The notes: generated from the sequence alone by a model not told the origin. A stretch of 64,000 nt of DNA from Aurantibacter sp034110465 (GCA_034110465.1 JAWUZD010000010.1:62001-126000), one strand, 5' to 3'. Counted from the stretch's first letter, positions 8,089-17,663 are shown. Numbers and translations are program-made.

Positions 8089-10500
8089 ATGCAAACCAAA
8101 ACAACTTCAAAAGAAGAATTATCTTTTAACGACTTTAAAACCGAAATTATAAACGATTATAAACTTGCTGTTACCAGTAGAGAATGTAGTCTTTTAGGAC
8201 GTAGAGAAGTGTTAACCGGTAAGGCTAAATTTGGTATTTTTGGTGACGGTAAAGAAATACCACAATTAGCATTAGCAAAAGCTTTTAAAAATGGAGATTT
8301 TAGATCTGGTTATTACAGAGATCAAACCTTTATGATGGCAATTGGAGCATTAGATATTGAAAGCTTTTTTGCTGGATTATACGGTAACACCAATTTAGAG
8401 CAGGAACCAATGTCTGGAGGAAGACAAATGGGCGGACATTTTGCAACGCAAAGTTTAGATCAAAATGGAAATTGGAAAGATTTAACTGCTCAGAAAAATT
8501 CTAGTGCAGATATCTCTCCTACTGCCGGACAAATGCCAAGACTTTTAGGTTTAGCACAAGCATCTAAAATTTACAGAAATGTAGAAGGAATAGATACCAC
8601 TAATTTTTCTAAGGAAGGAAATGAAGTCGCTTGGGGAACTATTGGAAACGCAAGTACTAGTGAAGGTTTATTTTTTGAAACAATTAACGCTGCTGGTGTT
8701 TTACAAGTTCCTATGGTAATGAGTGTTTGGGATGACGAATATGGAATTTCAGTTCATGCAAAACATCAAACAACAAAAGAAAGCATATCAGATATATTAA
8801 GAGGTTTCCAACGAGATGAAAATGCTAAAGGTTACGAAATATTAAACGTTAAAGGTTGGGATTATCCAACATTAATGGAAACATACCACAAAGCATCAGA
8901 AATTGCTCGAACAGAACACGTACCTGTTTTAATTCACGTTAACGAATTGACTCAACCACAAGGACATTCTACTTCTGGATCTCATGAGCGTTATAAAAAT
9001 GAAGAAAGATTAGCTTGGGAACGCGAATTTGATTGTAATGTAAAATTCCGTGAATTTGTATTAGCTAATAATTTTGCAACAGTAGAAGAATTAGATGTAA
9101 TAGATAAAGACATAAAAAAACAAGTCCGCGATGGTAAAAAAGCCGCTTGGTCTAACTTCTTAAATCCTATTCTATCAGAACAAACATCTGCTCTAGATGT
9201 TTTAAAATCGGTTGCTAATAGTAGCGAAAATAAAGTATTTATAGATAAATTAATTAATACGTTAGAAACATCTAAAGAACCTAACCGAAAAGATATATTA
9301 TCTGCAGCAAGACAAGTATTACGTTATGTTGCAAAAGAAAATTCAACAGAAAAAGAAGCGCTTAAAAGTTGGATAAATTCTTATTTTGAGACCATTCAAC
9401 CAAAATACTCTTCAGACTTATATAACGATTCAGATTCTAAAGCATCAGCGATAAAAGAAGTTTTACCACAATTTGATACCAAAGCAGAAGATGTAGATGG
9501 TAGAGTTGTAATTAGAGAAAACTTTGATGCTATTTTTAATAAATATCCTGAGGCCTTAATTTTTGGTGAAGATGCTGGAGCTATTGGAGATGTAAATCAA
9601 GGGTTAGAAGGTTTACAAGAAAAATATGGCGAATTACGTGTTGCAGATGCAGGAATTAGAGAAGCTACTATTTTAGGTCAAGGTATTGGAATGGCAATGC
9701 GTGGCTTACGTCCAATTGCAGAAATTCAGTATTTAGATTATATTTTATATGCTTTACAAATTATTAGTGATGATTTAGCAACCTTACGTTACCGTACAAA
9801 AGGAAGACAAAAAGCACCATTAATTATTAGAACTCGTGGACATAGATTAGAAGGTATTTGGCATTCTGGATCTCAAATGGGCGGAATAATTAATTTAGTG
9901 CGTGGTGTTCACGTTTTAGTCCCAAGAAATATGACTAAAGCTGCTGGTTTCTATAATACACTTTTAGAAAGTGATGAGCCTGCAATTGTTGTAGAATGTT
10001 TAAATGGTTATCGTTTAAAAGAAAAAATGCCAACCAATTCTGGTGAGTATAAAACACCACTTGGCGTTGTAGAAACTATTAAAGAAGGAACAGAAATTAC
10101 TTTAGTGTCTTACGGCTCTACTTTAAGAATTATACAAGATGCAGCTAAACAATTATTGGAAGTTGGCATTAATGTAGAGATTATAGATGTACAAAGTTTA
10201 TTGCCATTTGACATAAACCACGATATAGTTAAAAGTGTTGCTAAAACAAACCGTTTAATGGTAATTGACGAAGATGTTTCTGGTGGCGCAAGTGCTTTTA
10301 TTTTAGACAAAATTTTAAACACACAAAACGCTTACAAACATTTAGACAGTAAACCATTAACTTTAACTGCTAAAGAGCACAGACCAGCATACGGAACAGA
10401 TGGAGATTATTTCTCTAAACCAAGTATAGAAGATGTTTTTGAAGCTGTTTACAACGTATTTACAGAAGTTAATCCAACAGATTTTCCACAATTAAGATAA
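8089..10500 (+). CDS. fused alpha/beta 2-oxoacid dehydrogenase E1 (branched-chain type)
   Basis: This cytoplasmic thiamine-diphosphate enzyme decarboxylates 2-oxoacids and passes the acyl group to a lipoyl E2 partner. The 803 residues carry both E1 subunits in one chain. The alpha part is about 1-370, with SPTAGQMPRLLG and DDEYGISVHAKHQT. The beta part is about 470-800, with FGEDAGAIGDVNQG, ADAGIREATILGQG and RGHRLEGIWHSGSQMGG. Separate bkdA/bkdB genes are the usual arrangement elsewhere; the fusion is common in Bacteroidetes. Branched-chain 2-oxoacids are the probable substrates. No E2 gene is adjacent, but an E3 gene lies at 30.4 kb. Confidence 0.9.
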   Translation: MQTKTTSKEELSFNDFKTEIINDYKLAVTSRECSLLGRREVLTGKAKFGIFGDGKEIPQLALAKAFKNGDFRSGYYRDQTFMMAIGALDIESFFAGLYGNTNLEQEPMSGGRQMGGHFATQSLDQNGNWKDLTAQKNSSADISPTAGQMPRLLGLAQASKIYRNVEGIDTTNFSKEGNEVAWGTIGNASTSEGLFFETINAAGVLQVPMVMSVWDDEYGISVHAKHQTTKESISDILRGFQRDENAKGYEILNVKGWDYPTLMETYHKASEIARTEHVPVLIHVNELTQPQGHSTSGSHERYKNEERLAWEREFDCNVKFREFVLANNFATVEELDVIDKDIKKQVRDGKKAAWSNFLNPILSEQTSALDVLKSVANSSENKVFIDKLINTLETSKEPNRKDILSAARQVLRYVAKENSTEKEALKSWINSYFETIQPKYSSDLYNDSDSKASAIKEVLPQFDTKAEDVDGRVVIRENFDAIFNKYPEALIFGEDAGAIGDVNQGLEGLQEKYGELRVADAGIREATILGQGIGMAMRGLRPIAEIQYLDYILYALQIISDDLATLRYRTKGRQKAPLIIRTRGHRLEGIWHSGSQMGGIINLVRGVHVLVPRNMTKAAGFYNTLLESDEPAIVVECLNGYRLKEKMPTNSGEYKTPLGVVETIKEGTEITLVSYGSTLRIIQDAAKQLLEVGINVEIIDVQSLLPFDINHDIVKSVAKTNRLMVIDEDVSGGASAFILDKILNTQNAYKHLDSKPLTLTAKEHRPAYGTDGDYFSKPSIEDVFEAVYNVFTEVNPTDFPQLR

Positions 10501-10520
10501 TAACATATTATTATAAATTT

Positions 10521-10553
10521 AAAGACGTTTTTTTACTAAAACGTCTTTTTTTA
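10521..10553 (+). terminator. intrinsic terminator after E1 gene
   Basis: AAAGACGTTTT (10521-10531) pairs with AAAACGTCTTT (10538-10548) over a 6-base loop, followed by a T-run. Confidence 0.85.
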
Positions 10554-10649
10554 TTTTAATGAACTAAATGTTATCTAAAAAAATTAAATTAGGTGTTACC
10601 TACTAATACTTAAAAGTCTTTATATATTGTTAGCTTAAAACAAATTAAT

Positions 10650-11333
10650 ATGTTAGATCCGTTAAATGAATTAATTGAAGCTGAAAAAAAAGCTGAATTA
10701 TTATTTCAAGAAATAGAAAATAGAAATCTTGTTATTGCTGGTAAAACAGAACATCAATTAAACACTGAAGTTTTTAACTTAGCATTTGAACTTTTTAGTA
10801 TTAAAAAATTTTGGCACAAACGAATTGTAAGAGCTGGAAAAAACACATTACTTCCATATAAAGAAAACCCAATTAATTTAACCATTCAAAAAGACGATAT
10901 TATGTTTTTTGATTTTGGACCTGTATTTGAAAATTGGGAAGCAGACATTGGAAAAACATATGTAATTGGACATAACGAAAAGAAATTAAAACTTAAAAGA
11001 GACGTAGAACTAGCATGGAAAGAAGGAAAAAACTATTACTTAAAAAACAAAGCAACATTAACTGGTGCAGATTTTTACAATTACACTAAAGGTTTAGCAA
11101 AAAAATATGGCTGGGAATACGGAAATGAGCACTGCGGTCATTTAATTGGTAATTTTCCACACGAAAAAATTCTTGGCGAAGAAGAAATTAATTATATCCA
11201 TCCTAATAATAATTTATTAATGTCTGTAAAAGATATTAATGGAGAAGAACGATTTTGGATTTATGAAATTCACTTTGTAGATTACAATTTAAATATAGGT
11301 GGCTTTCACGAACAATTATTATACAATAAATAA
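10650..11333 (+). CDS. M24 family (aminopeptidase P-like) metallopeptidase, short form
   Basis: The 227-residue protein is a single pita-bread catalytic domain without the N-terminal domain of full-length aminopeptidase P. Candidate metal ligands occur in order: Asp in FFDFGP, Asp in EADIGKTYV, His in CGHLIGNFPHE, and Glu in WIYEIHFVD. Members cleave Xaa-Pro peptides or are non-peptidase relatives such as creatinase; the substrate here cannot be told. It begins at the first ATG. The next gene starts 20 bp after its stop, so the two may be co-transcribed. Confidence 0.82.
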   Translation: MLDPLNELIEAEKKAELLFQEIENRNLVIAGKTEHQLNTEVFNLAFELFSIKKFWHKRIVRAGKNTLLPYKENPINLTIQKDDIMFFDFGPVFENWEADIGKTYVIGHNEKKLKLKRDVELAWKEGKNYYLKNKATLTGADFYNYTKGLAKKYGWEYGNEHCGHLIGNFPHEKILGEEEINYIHPNNNLLMSVKDINGEERFWIYEIHFVDYNLNIGGFHEQLLYNK

Positions 11334-11353
11334 TTCTAATATTAAAAAACACA

Positions 11354-11827
11354 ATGAAAGCAGAATCTGTTGTAACTATTAGAAAGGAATTAAAACATAA
11401 ATCGCCAGAAGAATTACAGGAACTGTGTTTACGTTTAGCACGTTTTAAAACCGAAAACAAAGAACTTCTAACCTATTTATTATTTGAGTCTGAAAGTGAA
11501 GAAACCTATATAAATACAGTTAAAGAGTTTATAGATAATCAGTTTTCTGAAATTGGTTCTAACAATTATTATCACATAAAAAAAAGTGTACGCAAAATAC
11601 AAAGAAGTACTAAAAAATTTATTCGTTATTCTAATGTTAAAGAAACCGAAGTGGAGCTTCTACTCTATTTTTGTAAAAAACTAAAAGCATTTAGACCTTC
11701 AATTTCAAACAACACAACACTTCAAAACATATATTTGAAACAAATAGAAATGATTACTAAAAAAATAGTAAAACTTCACGAAGATTTACAATACGATTAT
11801 AACGAAGAAATTGAAAATTTAGGTTAA
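11354..11827 (+). CDS. helical hypothetical protein, possibly DUF6155-like
   Basis: The 157-residue soluble protein has no signal peptide or membrane segment. It is rich in Lys, Glu and helix-forming residues. The N-terminal pattern, a KELKHKSPEELQELCLRLARFKTENKE helix pair (about residues 10-38), resembles DUF6155 proteins of Bacteroidetes, but I am not certain of that family. It follows the M24 peptidase by 20 bp and converges on holA with 10 bp between stops. No function can be assigned. Confidence 0.65.
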   Translation: MKAESVVTIRKELKHKSPEELQELCLRLARFKTENKELLTYLLFESESEETYINTVKEFIDNQFSEIGSNNYYHIKKSVRKIQRSTKKFIRYSNVKETEVELLLYFCKKLKAFRPSISNNTTLQNIYLKQIEMITKKIVKLHEDLQYDYNEEIENLG

Positions 11828-11837
11828 TAAAAAAATA

Positions 11838-12842
11838 TTATCCCATAATTCTAACCAACATTTCCTTAAGTAAATCGCCTTGTGGAACTGCATTAGCATT
11901 TACACCTTTACTCTTTAAATCAAATTCTCTTATCGTTCCAATTACTTGACTTACTTGACGCATAGGGTAATATTTTGCTGCCGATAAATAATCATTTACA
12001 AAATATGGATTCACACCAAGTTTAGACGCAACATTTCTTGGATTTTTATCAGACAAGCCGTGTAATTTTAACAATTGAGAAAAGTAATTAAACAAAATAG
12101 AAACCGTTACAACCATTGGATTGTCCTTTGGGTTTTCGCCAAAATAATGTACTATTTTAAAAGCCTTCGTTTTATTTTTAACTCCAATAGCTTTCTGTAG
12201 CTCAAAATTATTATAATCTTTACTTATTCCAATATTTTCTTCAATATGTTGTGCTGTAATTTGAGTACCAACAGGTAATACAATTTGAAGTTTTTCTAAC
12301 TCATTATTTATTTTACTTAAATCGGTTCCTAAAAACTCGCCCAACATAATTGAGGCTTTAGGTTCTATAGTATAATTTTTAGGCGACAAAACGCGTCTTA
12401 TCCAATCTGGAATTTTATTCTCGTAAAGTTTTTTACTTTCAAAAACAACACCTGTTTTTTTAGCTTCTTTATATAGTGCTTTACGTTTATCAATCTTTTT
12501 ATATTTATAACAAATCACCAAAATAGTAGTTGGTTGCGGATTTTTAGCATAAGCAGATAACTTATCTATACTTCTAGATAAATCTTGTGCTTCCTTTACA
12601 ATAACGACTTGATATTCTGCCATCATAGGAAAACGCTTGGCTTGTCCAACAACATCTTCTATAGTTACATCTCTACCATACATTACCATTTGGTTAAACC
12701 CTTTTTCTTCTTCGGACAAGACGTTAGCTTCAATAAAATCTGAAATTTTATCAATATAATAAGCTTCTTCACCCATTAAAATATAAATAGGTTTTAAGTT
12801 TTTCTGCTTAATATCTGTTACTATCTGTTTTACGTCTTCCAA
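11838..12842 (-). CDS. holA: DNA polymerase III subunit delta
   Basis: HolA is the wrench subunit of the clamp loader and opens the beta sliding clamp at primer-template junctions. The 334-residue length and the N-terminus fit, with KPIYILMGEEAYYIDKI as the family's opening. The start is a TTG at 12842. The frame has an in-frame TAG shortly upstream and no ATG before the conserved N-terminus, so TTG is the only sensible start. It is divergent from the HSDR_N gene, with 88 bp between starts. Confidence 0.92.
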   Translation of the reverse strand: MEDVKQIVTDIKQKNLKPIYILMGEEAYYIDKISDFIEANVLSEEEKGFNQMVMYGRDVTIEDVVGQAKRFPMMAEYQVVIVKEAQDLSRSIDKLSAYAKNPQPTTILVICYKYKKIDKRKALYKEAKKTGVVFESKKLYENKIPDWIRRVLSPKNYTIEPKASIMLGEFLGTDLSKINNELEKLQIVLPVGTQITAQHIEENIGISKDYNNFELQKAIGVKNKTKAFKIVHYFGENPKDNPMVVTVSILFNYFSQLLKLHGLSDKNPRNVASKLGVNPYFVNDYLSAAKYYPMRQVSQVIGTIREFDLKSKGVNANAVPQGDLLKEMLVRIMG

Positions 12843-12930
12843 TGATTTCGGTTTTAGTTGAATTAAATTCAGCTACATATTTGTAATTTAAATCTTGTGC
12901 TTTACCTTTACTGAGATAAGTAAATTTTAA

Positions 12931-13377
12931 ATGCACCAATTAAATTTTCCACAATATACATTTCGATTCAAAAATAGTGAAAATAAAGTCGCCATATTTG
13001 ATGAAATTCGTAAAAAATTTATCATTCTTCAACCCGAAGAATGGGTAAGACAACATTGTGTACAGTATTTAATTCAGCATAAAAACTACCCTAAATCATT
13101 AATAAACGTTGAAAAAGAGCTTATTATAAACGATTTAAAAAAGCGTTACGATATTGTTGTTTTTAACCCAGATGGTAGTATTTTTCTAATTGTAGAATGT
13201 AAAGCACCAAAAATTAAAATTAATCAGAGTACATTTGATCAAGTAGCACAATATAATTTAAAGTTAAACGCTACTTATTTAATGGTTACCAATGGATTAG
13301 ATCATTATTACTGCGAAATGGATTTTATAAACGAACGTTATCAGTTTTTAGAAGATATTCCAGATTACGGTTTGTAA
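12931..13377 (+). CDS. stand-alone type I restriction HsdR N-terminal domain protein (HSDR_N)
   Basis: The 148-residue protein contains a PD-(D/E)xK nuclease core: RYDIVVF with D74, then IVECKAP with E89 and K91, as in the nuclease lobe of HsdR. There is no helicase, HsdM or HsdS nearby, so it is not part of a restriction system here. Position opposite holA suggests a housekeeping DNA-related role, which I infer from context only. TACCTTTA at 12903-12910 resembles a -7 box. The DUF998 gene follows 27 bp downstream. Confidence 0.8.
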   Translation: MHQLNFPQYTFRFKNSENKVAIFDEIRKKFIILQPEEWVRQHCVQYLIQHKNYPKSLINVEKELIINDLKKRYDIVVFNPDGSIFLIVECKAPKIKINQSTFDQVAQYNLKLNATYLMVTNGLDHYYCEMDFINERYQFLEDIPDYGL

Positions 13378-13404
13378 CTATCTGATTTAATTGAATTTAT
13401 AAAA

Positions 13405-13974
13405 ATGAAAAACTTAATAAAGCAAGCCATTATAATTCCTATTCTATTTTTTATTCCTGTATTTATTTCTGGAAGTTTAGTAGATGGCTATAATTTAATA
13501 TCACAACACGCCAGCGAAATTACTATTACTGACTTTGGTACAGCAATAAGGATTCTAAATATTGGCGCTATATTAACTGGACTTTCTTGTATTGTATTAG
13601 CTATTGGAATTATATTTAACTTTAAGAAATTTTATATTACGAGCGTTTTATTAACCATTTTTGGAATATCAATGGTTTCTAATGGATTATTTCCAATGGG
13701 AACAATTATGCACGGATTTTATGGTATTGGTTTAACGCTTATGATTTTACCTTTTGTGGCTTGCTACGAACTAAAATCTGAAATATTAGAAAAACAATTC
13801 TTTACAATTTCGTTAGTTTGTGGATTTATAATTTTCATCTATTTATGGTCAATGCTTGTTGGATTAGATCCATCTAATTATAGAGGATTAACTCAGAGAA
13901 TAGCAAGTTTGTTTATTTTTGGATGGATAGCTTATTTAGCTTTTAAATTGAATAAAATAGCATCTAAAAATTAG
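13405..13974 (+). CDS. DUF998 family membrane protein
   Basis: The 189-residue protein is almost entirely hydrophobic, with five or six predicted membrane helices beginning at about residue 8. The pattern SQHASEIT after helix 1, the GLFPMGTIMHG turn and the C-terminal RIASLFIFGWIAYLAF helix fit DUF998. The family has no established function. It is probably transcribed with its neighbours on either side (gaps of 27 and 33 bp). Confidence 0.75.
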   Translation: MKNLIKQAIIIPILFFIPVFISGSLVDGYNLISQHASEITITDFGTAIRILNIGAILTGLSCIVLAIGIIFNFKKFYITSVLLTIFGISMVSNGLFPMGTIMHGFYGIGLTLMILPFVACYELKSEILEKQFFTISLVCGFIIFIYLWSMLVGLDPSNYRGLTQRIASLFIFGWIAYLAFKLNKIASKN

Positions 13975-14007
13975 TTAAAAACAAATAATAAACTTAACAA
14001 ACATATA

Positions 14008-14994
14008 TTGAACATAGCAATAGTAATATTAAATTGGAACGGAAAATCACTTTTAGAGCAGTTTTTACCATCTGTGATAAAACATTCTAAAGGCGCAAAA
14101 ATTTATGTTGCAGACAATGCTTCTACAGATAATTCTATTACATTTATTAAAACAAATTACCCAAGTGTAACTATTATAGAAAATATTAATAATGGAGGCT
14201 ATGCAAAAGGTTATAATGATGCTTTAAAGCAAGTAAAAGAACCCATTTATTGTCTTTTAAATAGTGATGTTGAAGTATCAGAGAACTGGTTAAATTCAAT
14301 AGAACAACAATTCTCTATAGAAGAAAACACAGCTATAATTCAACCAAAAATATTAGATTACAAAAAGAAAACTCACTTTGAATATGCTGGTGCAGCTGGT
14401 GGATTTATAGATGCTTTAGGTTACCCGTATTGCAGAGGTCGTGTTTTTAACACTATAGAAACAGATCAAAACCAATATAAATCAGATACAATATTTTGGG
14501 CTTCAGGCGCATGCTTTTTTATTAGAAAGTATGTTTTTGAAGAACTTAATGGATTTGATGAATCTTACTTTGCTCACTTTGAAGAAATAGACTTATGTTG
14601 GCGTGTTTTTAATTTAGGATATAGTACAAAATACAATCAAGATTCTTTAGTATATCATGTTGGTGGCGCAACATTAAGTGCTACAAATCCTAAAAAAACA
14701 TATCTAAATTTTAGAAATAGCCTTTTTACTCTAGTAAAAAATTCTAAAGGATTATTAGTTCCTTTAATCTTTGCAAGGTTGACTTTAGATGGCATAGCAG
14801 CTATAAAATTCTTATTTAAATTTAAACCAAAACATCTTATTTCAGTTTTAAAGGCTCATTTTAGTTTCTATAGTGCTTTGCCAAGATTATTGAAACAACG
14901 AAAATCACTTCAACAAAAAAGTAACTATTACGGATTAAAAAGTATTGTTTGGAGTTATTATGTTCAAAAAAAGCGGTTTTTTAGTCAATTTTAA
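14008..14994 (+). CDS. glycosyltransferase family 2
   Basis: The 328-residue protein has a GT-A fold: VILNWNGKSLLEQFLPS at the N-terminus, VADNASTDNS for UDP-sugar binding, LLNSDVEV as the DxD-like metal site, and FAHFEEIDLCWRVFNLGY near the acceptor side. This last region is typical of rhamnosyltransferase-like GT2 enzymes that build surface polysaccharides. The start is TTG (14008-14010), immediately before NIAIVILNW; no upstream ATG fits. Donor and acceptor are unknown, and no polysaccharide cluster is adjacent. Confidence 0.87.
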   Translation: MNIAIVILNWNGKSLLEQFLPSVIKHSKGAKIYVADNASTDNSITFIKTNYPSVTIIENINNGGYAKGYNDALKQVKEPIYCLLNSDVEVSENWLNSIEQQFSIEENTAIIQPKILDYKKKTHFEYAGAAGGFIDALGYPYCRGRVFNTIETDQNQYKSDTIFWASGACFFIRKYVFEELNGFDESYFAHFEEIDLCWRVFNLGYSTKYNQDSLVYHVGGATLSATNPKKTYLNFRNSLFTLVKNSKGLLVPLIFARLTLDGIAAIKFLFKFKPKHLISVLKAHFSFYSALPRLLKQRKSLQQKSNYYGLKSIVWSYYVQKKRFFSQF

Positions 14995-15044
14995 GGTTTT
15001 AGTCAAAGTTTTGTTAAACATTATACTATAATTTAAACTTCTCT

Positions 15045-15052
15045 TATTTTTG
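15045..15052 (+). promoter_or_regulatory. -7 box of OmpA-family gene
   Basis: TATTTTTG matches TAnnTTTG exactly, 27 bases upstream of the ATG. No well-spaced TTG is present. Confidence 0.55.
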
Positions 15053-15079
15053 ATTGAAATTAACCCAATATCCTAAATT

Positions 15080-15934
15080 ATGAAAAAAATTGTTTTAATG
15101 AGCTTTTCAGCTCTACTTATATTAAGTTCTTGTGTTTCTAAAAAAGAATTTGCGGCTTTAGAAGCCAGACATAAAACCACTAAAGATCAATTAAACTCTG
15201 CTACGGTAAAACTAAATAAATGTTTATCTGACGAAGCTGCTGCTTCTGCAAGAGGAAAACAATTAGAAGCTCGTTTAGCAGATTTAAAAGCTACTAATCA
15301 AGATTTAATTCAGAGTTCGAAAGATATGACGGTTTTAACGTCTAAAGGCGCTAGTAATCTTGAAAAATCTTTAGAAAGTTTAAAAGAAAAAGATTTAAAA
15401 ATATCAAGATTACAAGATGCGTTAACTAAAAAAGATAGTGTTACACTTGCATTAGTAAGTAGCTTAAAAAAAGAAGTTGGTTTGGACGATGAAGATATTC
15501 AGATTAATGTAGAAAAAAGCGTTGTTTTTATCTCATTATCGGACAAGCTATTATTTAAAAGCGGAAGCTACGATATTACCGAAAAAGCAAAAAACATTTT
15601 AGCTAAAGTTGCAACGGTTATAAATGGAAAACCAAATTTTGAAGCTATGGTTGAAGGACATACAGATAGCGATCCTTATTCTCGTGGTGTTTTAATAGAC
15701 AACTGGGATTTAAGTGTAAAACGTAGTACTGCAATTGTTAGAGCTTTACAAGATTTAGGTGTTGCTCCAGATAAGTTAATTGCTGCTGGACGTAGTAGTT
15801 ATGTACCTTTAGTAGAAAATAATTCGGCTGCAAACAAATCAACAAACAGGAGAACCAAGATTTTAATTCTTCCAAAAATAGACCAGTTTTATAATATGAT
15901 TGAAACGGAAATGAAAAGCTTATCTAAAGAATAA
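15080..15934 (+). CDS. OmpA family lipoprotein
   Basis: The 284-residue protein is a predicted outer-membrane lipoprotein. The signal peptide ends in the lipobox LSSC (Cys18). Residues about 25-130 form a long coiled coil of Lys/Glu/Leu heptads. The C-terminal OmpA-like domain binds peptidoglycan, with FEAMVEGHTDSDPYS, NWDLSVKRSTAIVRAL and the NRRTKILILPK end motif. It should tether the outer membrane to the cell wall, like Pal. It lacks an N-terminal barrel. A strong hairpin follows. Confidence 0.9.
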   Translation: MKKIVLMSFSALLILSSCVSKKEFAALEARHKTTKDQLNSATVKLNKCLSDEAAASARGKQLEARLADLKATNQDLIQSSKDMTVLTSKGASNLEKSLESLKEKDLKISRLQDALTKKDSVTLALVSSLKKEVGLDDEDIQINVEKSVVFISLSDKLLFKSGSYDITEKAKNILAKVATVINGKPNFEAMVEGHTDSDPYSRGVLIDNWDLSVKRSTAIVRALQDLGVAPDKLIAAGRSSYVPLVENNSAANKSTNRRTKILILPKIDQFYNMIETEMKSLSKE

Positions 15935-15957
15935 GTTTAAATTTTTTCTAAATAAAA

Positions 15958-15988
15958 AAACCTCCAAAACTGTTAGTTTTGGAGGTTT
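15958..15988. terminator. bidirectional terminator between OmpA-family gene and ABC-F gene
   Basis: AAACCTCCAAAACT and AGTTTTGGAGGTTT form 14 perfect base pairs around a GTT loop, with A-run and T-run flanks. It serves both convergent genes. Confidence 0.9.
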
Positions 15989-16040
15989 ATTTATTAAAAA
16001 TATTAATTAAATCTTTCAGAAAAAATAAAAGTTTAAGCTA

Positions 16041-17663
16041 TTATATCGTATACATTTTATCTCGTAACTCTTTAATTTTCTTGTCTTGCATATACTCATC
16101 AAACGTTGTGTATCTATCTATAACACCATTTGGAGTTAACTCTACAACTCTATTTGCAACCGTTTGTGCAAACTCGTGATCATGCGTTGTAAACAACATA
16201 GAACCTTTAAAATTCTTTAAGGAGTTGTTAAAAGCAGTAATACTTTCAAGATCTAAGTGATTTGTTGGTTCGTCTAATTGTAGTACGTTTGCTCTTGTCA
16301 TCATCATTCTAGATAACATACAACGTACTTTTTCTCCTCCAGATAAAACATTACAAGTTTTCAGAGCTTCTTCACCACTAAAAATCATTTTACCAAGGAA
16401 GCCTCTAATATTTACTTCTTCGCGCTCTTCTTCAGTTTGAGCCCATTGTCTCAACCAATCAACTAAAGTTAAAGTTTCGTCTGTAAAAAAAGCACTATTA
16501 TCTAAAGGTAAATAGGATTGTGTTGTTGTTACGCCCCAATTAAATTTACCAGAATTTGCTTTAATATTACCATTTAAAATTTGATAAAATGCTGTTGTTG
16601 CTCTAGAATCTCTAGAGAACAAAACCACTTTATCGCCTTTTGCTAAATTTAAATCTATGTCTTTAAAAAGAATTTCGCCATCTGTTGAAGCAGATAATCC
16701 TTCAACATTTAAAATTTGATCTCCAGCTTCTCTATCTCGCTCAAAAATAATAGCTGGATAACGTCTACTGGTACGTCTAATATCTTCAATATTCAACTTA
16801 TCAATCATTTTCTTTCTACTAGTTGCTTGCTTAGATTTTGCAACATTAGCAGAGAAACGACGAATAAATTCTTCTAATTCTTTCTTTTTTTCTTCGGCTT
16901 TTTTGTTTTGCTGTGCGTGTTGTCTTGCAGCTAATTGAGATGACTCATACCAAAAGGTATAGTTTCCTGAGTAATGGTTAATTTTCGCAAAATCAATATC
17001 TGAAATATGTGTACAGACTGCATCTAAAAAGTGTCTATCGTGAGATACAACAATAACACAATTCTCATAATTTGCTAAGAAATTTTCTAACCAACCTATA
17101 GTTTCGTAATCTAAATCGTTGGTAGGTTCATCCATAATTAATACATCTGGATTTCCAAAAAGTGCTTGTGCTAATAAGACACGTACTTTTTGTTTACCAT
17201 CTAAATCTGCCATTAAAGTATAATGATGATCGGCTTTTATCCCTAAACCAGAAAGCATTGAAGCAGCATCGCTATCTGCATTCCAACCATTCATTTCTTC
17301 AAATTTCACTTGTAACTCACCAATTTTATCAGCATTCTCATCTGTATAATCAGCATATAAAGCATCAATTTCAGACTTTAATTTGTAAAGTGGTTTGTTA
17401 CCTTTTAAAACCGTTTCTAAAACTGTATCTGTATCGTGTTTGTTGTGGTCTTGTGTTAAAACCGACATACGTTTTCCAGTTTCTAAATGTACGTGACCAG
17501 AAGTTGGCTCTTGTAATCCAGAAATAATTTTAAGAAATGTAGATTTTCCAGCACCATTGGCACCAATAATTCCATAACAATTTCCGTTATTAAAAGTGGT
17601 ATTAACTTCATCAAAAAGGACACGTTTCCCAAATTGAACAGATAGATTAGAAACTGATAACAT
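16041..17663 (-). CDS. ABC-F family ATPase, YbiT-like
   Basis: The 540-residue soluble protein has two ABC domains, the linker of ABC-F translation factors and no membrane segments. ABC-F proteins act on ribosomes. Domain 1 has Walker A GANGAGKST and Walker B VLIMDEPTNDLD, but its signature is altered to DLDGKQKVR. Domain 2 has LSGGEKVR and LQLDEPTNHLD, but its Walker A is lost: residues 349-359 read FSRDSRATTAF where GxxGxGKST is expected. The overall order and the sequence start MLSVSNLSVQFGKRVLFDEV resemble YbiT. Only one nucleotide site therefore looks fully equipped. Confidence 0.88.
   Translation of the reverse strand: MLSVSNLSVQFGKRVLFDEVNTTFNNGNCYGIIGANGAGKSTFLKIISGLQEPTSGHVHLETGKRMSVLTQDHNKHDTDTVLETVLKGNKPLYKLKSEIDALYADYTDENADKIGELQVKFEEMNGWNADSDAASMLSGLGIKADHHYTLMADLDGKQKVRVLLAQALFGNPDVLIMDEPTNDLDYETIGWLENFLANYENCVIVVSHDRHFLDAVCTHISDIDFAKINHYSGNYTFWYESSQLAARQHAQQNKKAEEKKKELEEFIRRFSANVAKSKQATSRKKMIDKLNIEDIRRTSRRYPAIIFERDREAGDQILNVEGLSASTDGEILFKDIDLNLAKGDKVVLFSRDSRATTAFYQILNGNIKANSGKFNWGVTTTQSYLPLDNSAFFTDETLTLVDWLRQWAQTEEEREEVNIRGFLGKMIFSGEEALKTCNVLSGGEKVRCMLSRMMMTRANVLQLDEPTNHLDLESITAFNNSLKNFKGSMLFTTHDHEFAQTVANRVVELTPNGVIDRYTTFDEYMQDKKIKELRDKMYTI

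Noticed and set aside
12931..13377. Restriction-modification or defence system
   Set aside because: Only the nuclease lobe is present; no helicase, methylase or specificity gene is near.
15979..16179. 66-codon frame near the OmpA/ABC-F terminator
   Set aside because: It starts inside the terminator hairpin and runs antisense over the ABC-F C-terminus.
17162..17527. 121-codon open frame opposite the ABC-F gene
   Set aside because: It is antisense to conserved ABC motifs and rich in His and Leu from codon reversal; no start signals or homology seen.
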